Shown: piece by piece, positions 49,275 through 59,777 of the stretch
Numbering within the stretch: position 1 is the stretch's first letter
How the letters are laid out: each line of letters starts with the position of its first letter
Origin: Burkholderiaceae bacterium
Lineage (GTDB): Bacteria; Pseudomonadota; Gammaproteobacteria; Burkholderiales; Burkholderiaceae_D
Direction of reading: 5' to 3'
Assembly: GCA_004298905.1 (NCBI GenBank)
Contig: SCTK01000007.1
Location: 1 to 64,000 of the forward strand
Length of the DNA stretch: 64,000 bases
Notes under the pieces: generated by a model
Databases searched by the model: none
What the model saw: the letters and a program-made list of their open reading frames with translations, nothing else
Told to the model about the DNA's origin: nothing
Program-made: the position numbers and the translations under genes

Positions 49275-49325
49275 CTCCGCCCCTTTAGCGAATCGTTGGC
49301 AACAACCAACCGGTTTGGATTGGCG

Positions 49326-50630
49326 CTATTTTTTTAACCGATATTCCGCGCTCTGCGCGTGTGCCTGCAAGCCTTCGCCATGCGCCAGCGTCGAGGCAAT
49401 TTTGCCCAGCGTTTGCGCGCCCGCCTGTGACACTTGAATGATGCTGCTGCGTTTCTGGAAATCGTACACGCCGAGCGGTGAGGAGAAGCGCGCGGTGCGC
49501 ATGGTGGGCAGGACGTGGTTGGGGCCGGCACAATAGTCGCCCAGGGATTCGGAGCTGTGGGGGCCGAGGAAGAGCGCGCCGGCGTGGCGGATCTGGTCGG
49601 CGTATTGCTGCGGATTTTCGGCGGAGATTTCCAGGTGTTCGGCGGCGATGTCGTTGGCGATGCTGCACGCTTCTTCCATGTCGCGCACTTTGATGAGTGC
49701 GCCACGGTTGGCGAGCGAGACGCGGATGACATTGGCGCGCGGCATCGTCGGCAGTTGACTGGCGATGCTGGCCTCGACTGCATTGATGAACGCAGCGTCG
49801 GGGGTGAGCAGAATCGCTTGCGCGAGTTCGTCGTGTTCGGCTTGCGAGAACAGGTCCATCGCGATCCAGTCGGGATCGGTTTTGCCATCGCACAGGATCA
49901 GAATTTCCGACGGGCCGGCGATCATGTCGATACCGACGATGCCGAACACGCGGCGCTTGGCGGCGGCAACATAGGCATTGCCGGGGCCGACGATTTTATC
50001 GACGGCGGGAATCGTGGCGGTGCCATAAGCCAGTGCGGCCACGGCTTGCGCGCCGCCGATGGTGAATACGCGATCGACACCGGCGATATGCGCGGCGGCC
50101 AGCACCATCGCGTTCTTCACGCCATCGGGTGTCGGCACCACCATGATGATTTCACCGACGCCCGCGACCTTGGCGGGCATGGCGTTCATCAACACCGAGG
50201 AAGGATAGGCGGCCTTGCCGCCCGGCACGTAGATGCCGACCCGATCCAGCGGGGTGATTTTCTGGCCCAGCACGGTGCCATCGGCTTCCGTGTACGTCCA
50301 CGTTTCGGCGCGCTGTTTCTCGTGATAGCTGCGCACGCGTTGTGCGGCGGCTTGCAGCGCTTCGCGTTGATCGGCGGGCAGGCTGTCGAAGGCGGCTTTC
50401 ATTTCGGCGCGCGACAATTCCAGCGCGCTCATGTCGGTGGCACGGCTGCGGTCGAAGCGCTGCGTGTATTCGAGTACGGCGGCATCGCCGCGCTGTTTCA
50501 CGTCGGCGAGGATTTTTGCCACCGTTGCTTCGATGGCATCGTCCTGCGCTTCTTCATAGGCGAGCAGGTGCTTGAGCTGTACAGAGAAGTCGGCGGCGGT
50601 GGAGTCGAGTTTGCGTATCAACATTTTCAT
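49326..50630 (-). CDS. hisD: histidinol dehydrogenase
   Basis: Zinc-dependent NAD+ enzyme of the last two steps. The 434-residue protein has [20 protein letters not shown], the catalytic-site segment EHDELAQ and GPSEILIL, and the [18 protein letters not shown]-terminal motif. ATG 50630 or 50624 may be the start. It is followed by the foreign gene instead of hisC, and preceded by the second palindrome. Confidence 0.96.
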   Translation of the reverse strand: MKMLIRKLDSTAADFSVQLKHLLAYEEAQDDAIEATVAKILADVKQRGDAAVLEYTQRFDRSRATDMSALELSRAEMKAAFDSLPADQREALQAAAQRVRSYHEKQRAETWTYTEADGTVLGQKITPLDRVGIYVPGGKAAYPSSVLMNAMPAKVAGVGEIIMVVPTPDGVKNAMVLAAAHIAGVDRVFTIGGAQAVAALAYGTATIPAVDKIVGPGNAYVAAAKRRVFGIVGIDMIAGPSEILILCDGKTDPDWIAMDLFSQAEHDELAQAILLTPDAAFINAVEASIASQLPTMPRANVIRVSLANRGALIKVRDMEEACSIANDIAAEHLEISAENPQQYADQIRHAGALFLGPHSSESLGDYCAGPNHVLPTMRTARFSSPLGVYDFQKRSSIIQVSQAGAQTLGKIASTLAHGEGLQAHAQSAEYRLKK

Positions 50631-50641
50631 AAATCAAAATC

Positions 50642-50722
50642 AACCGCAGAGACGCGGAGAACGCAGAGAAAATCTAAAGATCAGACCTTGTTTTCCTCTG
50701 CGTTCTCCGCGTCTCTGCGGTT
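50642..50722. repeat. long palindrome, copy 2 (hisG-hisD gap)
   Basis: A perfect 27-base inverted repeat (50642-50668 with 50696-50722) with a loop of about 27 bases; arms read AACCGCAGAGACGCGGAGAACG..., clearly the same family as the copy at 44770. Its edge overlaps the hisG stop codon by two bases. It fills almost the whole hisG-hisD gap. Confidence 0.92.
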
Positions 50723-51365
50723 AGGCATTTTTATTACTTGCGCGCTCAAACGCTTCCAATATGGGCGTTATGCGTTCACGTTTCAATTTCAACGCAGCTT
50801 GATTCACCACCAGGCGCGACGAGATCGACAAGATGTCTTCGACCGCGACCAGATTGTTCGCCTTGAGCGTGCTACCGGTGGACACCAGATCGACGATGGC
50901 GTCGGCCAGGCCGACCAGTGGCGCGAGTTCCATCGAGCCATACAGCTTGATCAGGTCGACGTGCACACCTTTGCTGGCGAAGTGTTCGCGCGCGATTTCG
51001 ACATACTTGGTGGCGACGCGCAACCGCGCGCCTTGGCGCACGGCACTGGCGTAGTCGAAACCGTTTTGCACCGCCACGCACATGCGGCATTTGGCAATGT
51101 TCAGGTCGATCGGTTGATACAGATTCGCGCCGCCGTGTTCGATCAGTACATCCTTGCCCGCCACGCCCAGATCGGCCGCGCCGTATTGCACATAGGTCGG
51201 CACGTCGGACGCGCGCACGATGATGATGCGCAGGCCGGGATCGCTGGTGGGCAGAATCAGCTTGCGCGATTTTTCCGGATCTTCCGCGCACTCAATGCCC
51301 GCCGCCGCGAGCAGCGGCAGGGTTTCTTCAAAGATGCGGCCTTTGGATAAAGCAAGTGTCAGCAT
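50721..51365 (-). CDS. hisG: ATP phosphoribosyltransferase, short form
   Basis: First, feedback-controlled step of histidine biosynthesis. The 214-residue protein is the short HisG: it has [18 protein letters not shown], the PRPP-binding segment [16 protein letters not shown], and no C-terminal regulatory domain. Such enzymes need HisZ as regulatory partner, which is not in the window. It follows murA by eight bases. Confidence 0.96.
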   Translation of the reverse strand: MLTLALSKGRIFEETLPLLAAAGIECAEDPEKSRKLILPTSDPGLRIIIVRASDVPTYVQYGAADLGVAGKDVLIEHGGANLYQPIDLNIAKCRMCVAVQNGFDYASAVRQGARLRVATKYVEIAREHFASKGVHVDLIKLYGSMELAPLVGLADAIVDLVSTGSTLKANNLVAVEDILSISSRLVVNQAALKLKRERITPILEAFERASNKNA

Positions 51366-51373
51366 GATTTCTC

Positions 51374-52890
<1,517 letters not shown>

Positions 52891-52891
52891 A

Positions 52892-53659
52892 TCAATGTCT
52901 CAGTTTGTAGCCGGTGCGCAATAAGTGCAGGCTCAAGGCCGCCAGCAGTGCAAATGCCACGCACACAATCGTCAGGCTGATGCCGGGGGCGACATCGGAC
53001 TGGCCGAAAAAACCGTAACGGAAACCGTCGATCATATAGAAGAACGGATTGGCATGCGACAGCGCTTGCCAGAACGGCGGCAGCGAATGCACGGAGTAAA
53101 ACACGCCGGACAGGAAGGTGGCGGGCATGATGAGAAAGTTTTGAAACGCCGCCAGTTGATCGAATTTTTCGGCCCAGATCCCGGCGATCAGGCCGAGCGC
53201 GCCTAACAAGGCACTGCCGAGCAAAACAAAGAGCAGCAGCCAAAGTGGTTTGATCGCCGACAGAAGTGTGTGCAGATCGACAAACCACACGGTGATAAGC
53301 AAGACACCCAAGCCGACCGCCACGCCGCGCACCACTGCGGCCAGCACATAGGCCCAGAAAATTTCCGCATGCGACAGCGGCGGCAGCAACATGAAAATGA
53401 TATTGCCGGTGATCTTGCTCTGGATCAGCGACGACGAACTGTTGGCAAAAGCGTTTTGCAACACCGACATCATCACCAGACCGGGAATCAGAAAAGAAGT
53501 GTAGTGCACGCCTTGAAACACTTCGACGCGGCCTTCCAGCACATGGCCGAAAATCAGCAGGTAAAGCATGGCGGTGAGCACCGGCGCGGCGACAGTCTGA
53601 AAGCTCACTTTCCAGAAACGCAGCACTTCCTTGTAGAACAGCGTGCGAAAACCTATCAT
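52892..53659 (-). CDS. ABC-2 type exporter permease (YadH-like)
   Basis: A 255-residue, six-helix membrane protein of the ABC-2 type: FYKEVLRFWKVSFQTVAAPV at the N-terminus, and the LPPFWQALSHANPFFYMIDGFRYGFFG segment. Its start overlaps the ATPase gene by four bases, so they form one transporter. The substrate is not known; this pair sits between mla and murA in many Betaproteobacteria. Confidence 0.92.
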   Translation of the reverse strand: MIGFRTLFYKEVLRFWKVSFQTVAAPVLTAMLYLLIFGHVLEGRVEVFQGVHYTSFLIPGLVMMSVLQNAFANSSSSLIQSKITGNIIFMLLPPLSHAEIFWAYVLAAVVRGVAVGLGVLLITVWFVDLHTLLSAIKPLWLLLFVLLGSALLGALGLIAGIWAEKFDQLAAFQNFLIMPATFLSGVFYSVHSLPPFWQALSHANPFFYMIDGFRYGFFGQSDVAPGISLTIVCVAFALLAALSLHLLRTGYKLRH

Positions 53660-54564
53660 GCCGCTTGCTCCATGATTTGCAGAAACACATCTTCCAAATC
53701 GGCGTGACGGATTTCCATGTGTTCGATCTGCGCTCCGGCGGCGCGGCAGGCGGCCAGCATGGGTTCGACTTCGCTGTAATCGTTGATGCGCAGCACGGTG
53801 TCGCCATTATTGGCTTGCTCAATCTGCTGTGCACGCAAAGTTTCCGGCAACGCACCGTTGCCCAGACGCAGTAGCAGTTGCGCACCGGCAATGCGCTTCA
53901 ACAAAGTTTGTGTCTGGTCGAGTGCGACGATGCGGCCTTGCTTGAGCATGGCAATGCGGCCGCACAGGGTTTCGGCTTCTTCCAGATAGTGCGTCGTCAG
54001 CACGATGGTGTGGCCTTGTTGATTGAGGCGGCGAATGAAGTGCCACAGCGTTTGCCGCAACTCGACATCGACGCCGGCGGTGGGCTCATCCAGCACGATC
54101 ACCGGCGGCTTGTGCACCAGTGCCTGCGCCACCAGCACGCGCCGCTTCATGCCGCCGGACAGGGCGCGCATATTGCTGTTGGCCTTGTCGGTCAGGCCGA
54201 GGTTGGCCATCACTTCATCGATCCAGTCATCGTTTTTGTTCAGACCGAAATAGCCTGACTGGATGCGCAGACATTCGCGCACGGTGAAGAAAGGATCGAA
54301 CACCAGTTCCTGCGGCACCACGCCCAGACTGCGGCGGCTGGCGCGGTAATCGTGCACCACGTCGTGGCCGAGCACGGCGACTTGGCCGCGATCGGCGCGC
54401 GTCAATCCGGCGACGATGCTGATCAGCGTGGTCTTGCCCGCGCCGTTGGGGCCCAGCAAGCCAAAAAATTCGCCCGCTTCGATGCGCAGGGAAACCCCGG
54501 CCAGCGCGCAGACTGGGCCATAGCTTTTTGCAAGCTGCTGAATTTCAAGTGCGGGGACGGACAT
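53656..54564 (-). CDS. ABC transporter ATP-binding protein (YadG-like)
   Basis: A 302-residue ATPase: Walker A GPNGAGKTTLISI near residue 38, signature LSGGMKRRV, Walker B VIVLDEPTAGVD and H-loop TTHYLEEAE. A C-terminal DUF4162-like extension (about 220-300) follows. A -10-like TATAAT lies 40 bases upstream of its start, so it may have its own promoter after mlaB. Confidence 0.94.
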   Translation of the reverse strand: MSVPALEIQQLAKSYGPVCALAGVSLRIEAGEFFGLLGPNGAGKTTLISIVAGLTRADRGQVAVLGHDVVHDYRASRRSLGVVPQELVFDPFFTVRECLRIQSGYFGLNKNDDWIDEVMANLGLTDKANSNMRALSGGMKRRVLVAQALVHKPPVIVLDEPTAGVDVELRQTLWHFIRRLNQQGHTIVLTTHYLEEAETLCGRIAMLKQGRIVALDQTQTLLKRIAGAQLLLRLGNGALPETLRAQQIEQANNGDTVLRINDYSEVEPMLAACRAAGAQIEHMEIRHADLEDVFLQIMEQAA

Positions 54565-54605
54565 GAAGTGGCCGGAAAGGTGATGAAAGGGTGGCGAAAG
54601 GCGGG

Positions 54606-54611
54606 ATTATA
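54606..54611 (-). promoter_or_regulatory. -10 box before the exporter ATPase gene
   Basis: A perfect TATAAT on the minus strand, 42 bases before ATG 54564. No good -35 hexamer was found at 16-18 bases, so the call is tentative. It would start a transcript for the yadGH-ibaG-murA-his set. Confidence 0.4.
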
Positions 54612-54649
54612 AAACCCCCGGCGCCTTTCAGGCGGCAAGCGGTGAACGC

Positions 54650-54925
54650 TCAGGGTTGAAGCGGCAGCAACTCTTCCACGCCATACAGCGTGATCAGGCT
54701 TTGCAAATTGGCGGGAAGGCGGGTGAAACGCAGTGGCAGGCTGTGTTGCCGTGCGTGTCGCTGCATGCCGAGCAACAGTGTCACCGCCGAAGAATCCACG
54801 CGCTTCAGGACACCCAGATCGAGCTCCTGCAAACCGTTATCCATGGCGCGGCACGCGGCCACCAGCAATTTGCCGGTGTTGCTGACGGTCAGGCGTTCGG
54901 GCAAATGGAATTTTGCGCCGCTCAT
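54650..54925 (-). CDS. mlaB: STAS-domain protein MlaB
   Basis: A 91-residue STAS protein (LDLGVLKRVDSSAVTLLLGM) that binds the MlaF ATPase and is needed for stable MlaFEDB. The conserved serine/threonine region DSSAV is present. It overlaps mlaC by four bases and closes the mla operon. Confidence 0.9.
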   Translation of the reverse strand: MSGAKFHLPERLTVSNTGKLLVAACRAMDNGLQELDLGVLKRVDSSAVTLLLGMQRHARQHSLPLRFTRLPANLQSLITLYGVEELLPLQP

Positions 54926-55566
54926 TTTTGTGCGGCCTTGTCGAGGCTGGCGTTCATTTCGGTCAATTTCTTGATCAGGCCGGCCACACCGTTCTGGTTG
55001 ATCTCGCTGGCGAACTGGGTTTTGTAGTTTTCCACCAGCCAGGCGCCGAGCACATTGACATCGTAGATTTTCCAGCCGGCATCGGTTTTTTCCACACGAT
55101 AGTCGAGCTGGATCGGCTCGCCGCGACTGCCGACGATCTGCGTGCGCACGACAACGTCAGTGTCGGCCGGATCGGCACGGAAAGGTTTGAGCTGAACCTT
55201 TTGATCCTTGATCTGCTGCAAAGCGCCAGCATAGGTAAACACCAGCAACTTGCGGAACTCTTCCGTCAACTGTTTCTGTTGTTCGGGGGTGGCCTGGCGC
55301 CAGCCTTTACCAACAGCCAGTGCCGTCGTGCGTTGAAAATTGACGTGCGGAAGAATCTTGGCATCCACCATTTCGATCATGTGGTGCGTGTTGCCCTTCT
55401 GGATATCCTTGTCGGTGCGAATGGCGTCCAGCACTTCCGTGCTGAGATTCTTGACCAGCACATCCGGTGTTTCGTCAGCGGCCAGGGTCAGCAGCGGCAG
55501 GGCCAGCAGGGCCGCTGCCATCCAGCGGGACAAGGAAGAAAGGGTGCGTGCAGGATTCGGATTCAT
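54922..55566 (-). CDS. mlaC: periplasmic phospholipid carrier MlaC
   Basis: Shuttles phospholipids between MlaA at the outer membrane and MlaFEDB at the inner membrane. The 214-residue precursor has a signal peptide (about 1-30) and the MlaC/ABC-toluene fold (KQLTEEFRKLLVFTYAGAL ... DYRVEKTDAGWKIYDVNVLGAWLVENY). It follows mlaA by 34 bases. Confidence 0.95.
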   Translation of the reverse strand: MNPNPARTLSSLSRWMAAALLALPLLTLAADETPDVLVKNLSTEVLDAIRTDKDIQKGNTHHMIEMVDAKILPHVNFQRTTALAVGKGWRQATPEQQKQLTEEFRKLLVFTYAGALQQIKDQKVQLKPFRADPADTDVVVRTQIVGSRGEPIQLDYRVEKTDAGWKIYDVNVLGAWLVENYKTQFASEINQNGVAGLIKKLTEMNASLDKAAQK

Positions 55567-55600
55567 GGTTTTTCCAGTTGATAGGCCAGGGCGTCCTGGA

Positions 55601-56452
55601 TTAGAACGAAGCCTTGGCCAAAGATTCCATTACTGCGGACGTGGCCACCGGCAACGGCTCACGCTGCGTCGGGGCATCGAACCAGCCGATGGGGGGGGTT
55701 CCGGGGGCCGGAGCGGCTTCGGTCGGGGTGGCCGCAGACGTTTCGCTGCTGCGATCTTCTGGCGGATTACCGTCATAGATCAGGCTGCGGCGGCGTTGCA
55801 GGTAGGCGTCGCGCAAATAGGCATAGCGGTCGAGCGCCACTTTTTCCATCAGATCGGTAGCGTCGAGCAGGGACGCACGGCGATCGATCAGACGCAGGCC
55901 CAGCAAGGAGTTGCGGGTGCGGATGTGATCGATATTGGCTACGGGGTCGACATGCACGTCGACCGCCAGACCAAACGCATCGCGCACATCGCTGGGCCCA
56001 AAGAAAGGCAAGACCAGATATGGCCCGCTGCCCAAGCCCCAGCGCCCCAGGGTTTGACCAAAGTCTTCGTTATGCTTGACCAGGCCCATTTCACTGGCCA
56101 CATCGAAACAACCGAACAGTCCAATCGTGCTGTTGATCAGGACACGGCAAACATCCGATACCGCATCCGCCGGTTTGCCTTGCAGCAGATTGTTGGCGGC
56201 GACAAACACATCGCCGATATTGCTGAACACATTGCCGATGCAATTGCGCGCCGGTTCGGGCACGACGGCACGATAGCCTTTACCTACCGGCTTGAGAAAC
56301 GCATTATCGACTGCGTCATTGAATTCAAACATCGCGCGGTTGAATTTTTCGTAGGGGTCTTTGGGGTTAACCTCGCTGTCGGCAGCGGACGCGGTGATGC
56401 AGAACGCCGCGTTCAGGATCAATAACAGCCCGAGGAATACGCGTGCTTTCAT
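55601..56452 (-). CDS. mlaA: outer-membrane phospholipid-removal protein MlaA (VacJ)
   Basis: Extracts misplaced phospholipids from the outer leaflet. The 283-residue precursor has the VacJ core (DPYEKFNRAMFEFNDAVD ... VPEPARNCIGNVFSNIGD ... GPYLVLPFFGPSDVRDAFG). MlaA is normally a lipoprotein, but here no clear lipobox is seen: the signal ends ITASAAD, and the only cysteine nearby follows AAF. It sits between mlaD and mlaC, overlapping mlaD by four bases. Confidence 0.94.
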   Translation of the reverse strand: MKARVFLGLLLILNAAFCITASAADSEVNPKDPYEKFNRAMFEFNDAVDNAFLKPVGKGYRAVVPEPARNCIGNVFSNIGDVFVAANNLLQGKPADAVSDVCRVLINSTIGLFGCFDVASEMGLVKHNEDFGQTLGRWGLGSGPYLVLPFFGPSDVRDAFGLAVDVHVDPVANIDHIRTRNSLLGLRLIDRRASLLDATDLMEKVALDRYAYLRDAYLQRRRSLIYDGNPPEDRSSETSAATPTEAAPAPGTPPIGWFDAPTQREPLPVATSAVMESLAKASF

Positions 56453-56916
56453 TCTTTCTTCCCTTCGGCCGCCTTGTTGTACAAGAACTGGCTGATCAAG
56501 TTTTCCAGTACGACGGCGGATTGGGTGAAGGGGACGTGATCGCCCGCAGCCAGCGATTTCTCGTCACCGCCGGCTTCCAGGCCGACATATTGCTCACCCA
56601 GCAAACCGGCCGTGAGGATTTTGGCCGACGTATCTTTCGGAAAGTGGTAACGATTTTCCAGGCTCATCGTGACCACTGCCTGAAAGGTTTTGTCGTCGAA
56701 TTTGATTTCCGTAATACGCCCAACCACCACGCCCGAACTCTTTACCGGTGAGCGCAATTTCAGTCCACCGATGTTATCAAACTTGGCTTGCACCGGATAG
56801 CTGCCGACCACATTGAACGAGCCGAGATTGCCCGCTTTGAGCGAAAGGAACAGGAGCGCGACAAAGCCGAGCACAATGAACAAACCCACCAGAAAATCAA
56901 TGCTTTTGCGTTGCAT
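56449..56916 (-). CDS. mlaD: MCE-domain protein MlaD
   Basis: Inner-membrane-anchored ring subunit of the phospholipid transporter. The 155-residue protein has one N-terminal membrane helix (DFLVGLFIVLGFVALLFLSL) and an MCE domain (about 40-120; FDNIGGLKLRSPVKSSGVVVGRI). The C-terminus is short. It follows mlaE by 12 bases. Confidence 0.95.
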   Translation of the reverse strand: MQRKSIDFLVGLFIVLGFVALLFLSLKAGNLGSFNVVGSYPVQAKFDNIGGLKLRSPVKSSGVVVGRITEIKFDDKTFQAVVTMSLENRYHFPKDTSAKILTAGLLGEQYVGLEAGGDEKSLAAGDHVPFTQSAVVLENLISQFLYNKAAEGKKE

Positions 56917-56928
56917 GATTCACCCCAA

Positions 56929-57738
56929 TCAAGAAAACATGATGGCCGTCAAAATGAAGTCCAGCGCCAGCACCGCCAATGAGGCGTGTACCACGGTACG
57001 GGTGGTTGCGTGGGCCACCCCTTCCGGCGTGGGCTTGGACACATAGCCCTGAAACAGCGCCACAAAGGTTACGGCAAACCCGAATACGACACTTTTCAAC
57101 GTACCTTTAAGAATATCGTTATAGACATCCACACCCGACTGCATATGCGACCAGAACGAACCCTCGTCGATGCCGATCAGCGGCACGCAGACGATATAGC
57201 CGCCAATGATGCCGATCGCGCTGAAAATTGTGGCCAGAACCGGCATCGCGATCACGCCCGCCCAGAAGCGCGGTACAACCACACGCGTCACCGGATCGAC
57301 CGCCATCATTTCCATCGCCGACAGTTGCTCGCCAGCGCGCATCAAACCGATCTCGGCCGTGATCGAGGTGCCCGCGCGGCCGGCAAACAGCAGGGCGGTC
57401 ACCACCGGCCCCAACTCGCGCAGCAGCGCCAGCCCGGTGAACAGACCGACCACTTGGCTGGAGCCAAAGGTGCTCAAGATGTAATGCGCCTGCAAGCCCA
57501 GCACAAAACCGACAAACAAGCCGGAAATGCTGATGATCGACAAGGAATAGTTGCCAATGAAATGAATTTGTTCGATCACCAGATGGGGCCGCCGCCACGC
57601 CGCGGGCGAGCGCATCAGAATGCGCCAGAAAAAGCGTCCGCCTTGCCCGACGCCGCGCACAACGTCGGCAAACACGGCCCCGAGGCGCGTGATGTTGTCC
57701 GACCAGCCGTTGCCGAAATTATGTCCGCGTCGGTTCAT
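56929..57738 (-). CDS. mlaE: phospholipid ABC transporter permease MlaE
   Basis: Permease core of the Mla transporter. The 269-residue protein has the MlaE/DUF140 fold with an interfacial N-terminal helix and five hydrophobic segments; family motifs are LLFAGRAGTSITAEIGLMRAGEQ and EGVAHATTRTVV. It overlaps mlaF by four bases. Confidence 0.95.
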   Translation of the reverse strand: MNRRGHNFGNGWSDNITRLGAVFADVVRGVGQGGRFFWRILMRSPAAWRRPHLVIEQIHFIGNYSLSIISISGLFVGFVLGLQAHYILSTFGSSQVVGLFTGLALLRELGPVVTALLFAGRAGTSITAEIGLMRAGEQLSAMEMMAVDPVTRVVVPRFWAGVIAMPVLATIFSAIGIIGGYIVCVPLIGIDEGSFWSHMQSGVDVYNDILKGTLKSVVFGFAVTFVALFQGYVSKPTPEGVAHATTRTVVHASLAVLALDFILTAIMFS

Positions 57739-58595
57739 CGAGCGGGCTCCGAACCGGGCGCGCCATTCAAATTCAGATCATCCGCATACGGTTTGCTGGG
57801 ATAGTGGAAGGCGACCGGCCCTTGCGGGCGGCCATAGACAAACTGCTGCACAAAGGGGTCATCGGAATGGCGCAACTCTTCCGGTGTGCCTTCGGCGGCG
57901 ATGCGCCCTTCCGCCAGAATGTAGCAGTAGTCACAGACGTCAAACGATTCGTGAATATCGTGTGTCACCAGAATCGAGGTGGCGCCCAAAGCATCGTTCA
58001 AGCGGCGCACCAGATTGGCGGTAATGCCCAGCGAAATCGGATCAAGCCCGGCAAACGGCTCGTCATACATGATCAATTGCGGATCCAGGGCGATGGCCCG
58101 CGCCAGCGCCACGCGGCGGCTCATGCCACCGGAAATCTGCGCCGGCATCAAGTCGGCCGCACCGCGCAAACCGACGGCATGCAATTTCATCAACACCAGA
58201 TCGCGAATTTGTTCGGATGACAGATTCGTATGTTCGCGCAAAGGGAAAGCCACATTGTCGAACACCGACATATCCGTAAACAGCGCGCCGAACTGAAACA
58301 GCATACCCATGCGGCGGCGCAGGTGATACATGCCCGCGCTGTTTTGCCTGGCCACGTCTTCACCAAACACTTTCACTGTGCCGATACGGGTGCGCTGCTG
58401 CCCGCCGATCAAGCGCAGAATGGTGGTTTTGCCCGAGCCCGAGCCGCCCATCAAGGCAATCAGCTTCCCGCGCGGGAAGCGCATATTGAGGCCATCGAGA
58501 ATCAGACGGTCGCCATAACCGAACTTCAGCCCCTGGATTTCCACGGGCATGGCCGACCCAGCAGGCGATATGGTGTGAATTGACGACATGGTCAT
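57735..58595 (-). CDS. mlaF: phospholipid ABC transporter ATP-binding protein MlaF
   Basis: ATPase of the Mla transporter. The 286-residue protein has Walker A GGSGSGKTTILRL, signature ISGGMSRRVALARAI, Walker B QLIMYDEPFAGLD and the H-loop VTHDIHES, plus a C-terminal extension that contacts MlaB. The start may be 58595 or 58589; no clear Shine-Dalgarno. It is first in the operon and divergent from the mshM-like gene, 146 bases away. Confidence 0.95.
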   Translation of the reverse strand: MTMSSIHTISPAGSAMPVEIQGLKFGYGDRLILDGLNMRFPRGKLIALMGGSGSGKTTILRLIGGQQRTRIGTVKVFGEDVARQNSAGMYHLRRRMGMLFQFGALFTDMSVFDNVAFPLREHTNLSSEQIRDLVLMKLHAVGLRGAADLMPAQISGGMSRRVALARAIALDPQLIMYDEPFAGLDPISLGITANLVRRLNDALGATSILVTHDIHESFDVCDYCYILAEGRIAAEGTPEELRHSDDPFVQQFVYGRPQGPVAFHYPSKPYADDLNLNGAPGSEPAR

Positions 58596-58741
58596 TGGAA
58601 TTTTGATTGTGCTCCCCCGCAGGAATTCTACCAGTATCGACCAACCGTTCTACTTCTGTAGTCATGACAACCCTCCCCAAATCGGTTACTGTGAGCAAAA
58701 TTGCAACAATCGGCAGAACAAGACACCCCGCTCATGTCGCC

Positions 58742-59686
58742 ATGTCCCTCTATCTCGAACACTTTGGCTTGAACGAAGCGCCGTTCAAGATCACGCCGCA
58801 CACCGAGTTTTTCTTTCCCGGTGCGCAGCGTGGCGTGTTGCTGCAGGCGCTGCACTATGCGGTGATGCATGAGGAGGGCGTGATCAAGGTGTCGGGGGCG
58901 GTCGGCAGCGGCAAGACGATGTTGTGCCGCATGCTGGGTGAGCGCTTGAGCGATGCGGCGGATGTGATTTATCTGGCCGACCCGGCGCTGGCGCGCAGCG
59001 AAATTCTCGATGCGATCGCTGCCGATTTGCGCGCGCTGCCGGAACCCGCAGCCGACGCAACAGATTCCCCCCGCAGCCCGTCTACGCCACGTTTGCGCGC
59101 TTTGCAAGATCAATTGATCGCCCGTTACGCCCAAGGTCGCCGGGTCGTGTTGTTGATCGACGAGGCGCATGCGATGCCGCCCGGAAGCCTGGAAGAAGTG
59201 CGCTTGTTGTCGAACCTGGAATCGAACCGGCACAAATTGCTGCAGATTGTTTTGTTCGGCCAGGAAGAGCTGGACCAGATGTTGCAGACCGATGCCATGC
59301 GCCCCTTGCGCGACCGCATCACGCAAACTTTTCGCCTGACTACGTTTGCGCCGGAAGAGGTCGCCAATTACCTGAGTTTTCGTTTGCGTGCGGCCGGTGC
59401 GCCGCATACGCAATTGTTCCTGCCTCCAGCGGCGCAGCAGATCTACAAAGCCTCGCAAGGGCTTACCCGTCGCATCAATCTGCTGGCCGACAAAGCCTTG
59501 CTGGCTGCCTACAGTCAGGGCAGCCTGCTGGTACGCCCCACCCACGTCAAGCAGGCCATCGCCGATTCCGCCTTTCATCAGATGGCGCCGCGCATCTTGC
59601 CGCGCTGGTTCTGGCCCGCGCTGCTGTTGCTGGGCGGCGGCCTTGGCGGCGCTTTACTCGTCCTGGGATTGCGCGCTTCAAATTAA
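58742..59686 (+). CDS. mshM: ExeA/MshM-type ATPase of an MSHA-like pilus system
   Basis: A 314-residue AAA+ ATPase: MSLYLEHFGLNEAPFKITPHTEFFF opening, Walker A GAVGSGKTMLCRML, Walker B VVLLIDEAH, and a C-terminal membrane segment (about 290-310). This is the ExeA/GspA/MshM class, which helps assemble the secretin. The start at 58742 lies just before the family opening; longer reading enters the mlaF promoter region. mshL follows after 91 bases. Confidence 0.85.
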   Translation: MSLYLEHFGLNEAPFKITPHTEFFFPGAQRGVLLQALHYAVMHEEGVIKVSGAVGSGKTMLCRMLGERLSDAADVIYLADPALARSEILDAIAADLRALPEPAADATDSPRSPSTPRLRALQDQLIARYAQGRRVVLLIDEAHAMPPGSLEEVRLLSNLESNRHKLLQIVLFGQEELDQMLQTDAMRPLRDRITQTFRLTTFAPEEVANYLSFRLRAAGAPHTQLFLPPAAQQIYKASQGLTRRINLLADKALLAAYSQGSLLVRPTHVKQAIADSAFHQMAPRILPRWFWPALLLLGGGLGGALLVLGLRASN

Positions 59687-59714
59687 CCCGGGAAGGGAAT
59701 ATAGTGACGCCTGC

Positions 59715-59741
59715 GGCGCTGTATGGAATCTATACAGCGCC
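59715..59741. promoter_or_regulatory. 10-base-pair hairpin between mshM and mshL
   Basis: GGCGCTGTAT (59715-59724) pairs perfectly with ATACAGCGCC (59732-59741) around a seven-base loop. No T run follows, so it is not a classic terminator. It may be an operator or an mRNA processing/stability hairpin in the pilus operon. Confidence 0.45.
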
Positions 59742-59777
59742 ACGTTTCGACAACACCTTGGCGGACAAACAATAATC

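Noticed and set aside
44770-50722. CRISPR-like repeats
   Set aside because: Only two copies, 5.9 kb apart, each an internal palindrome; no regular spacers or cas genes.
49515-51350. Plus-strand open frame of 611 codons
   Set aside because: Antisense to hisD and hisG and runs through the palindromic repeat; not a gene.
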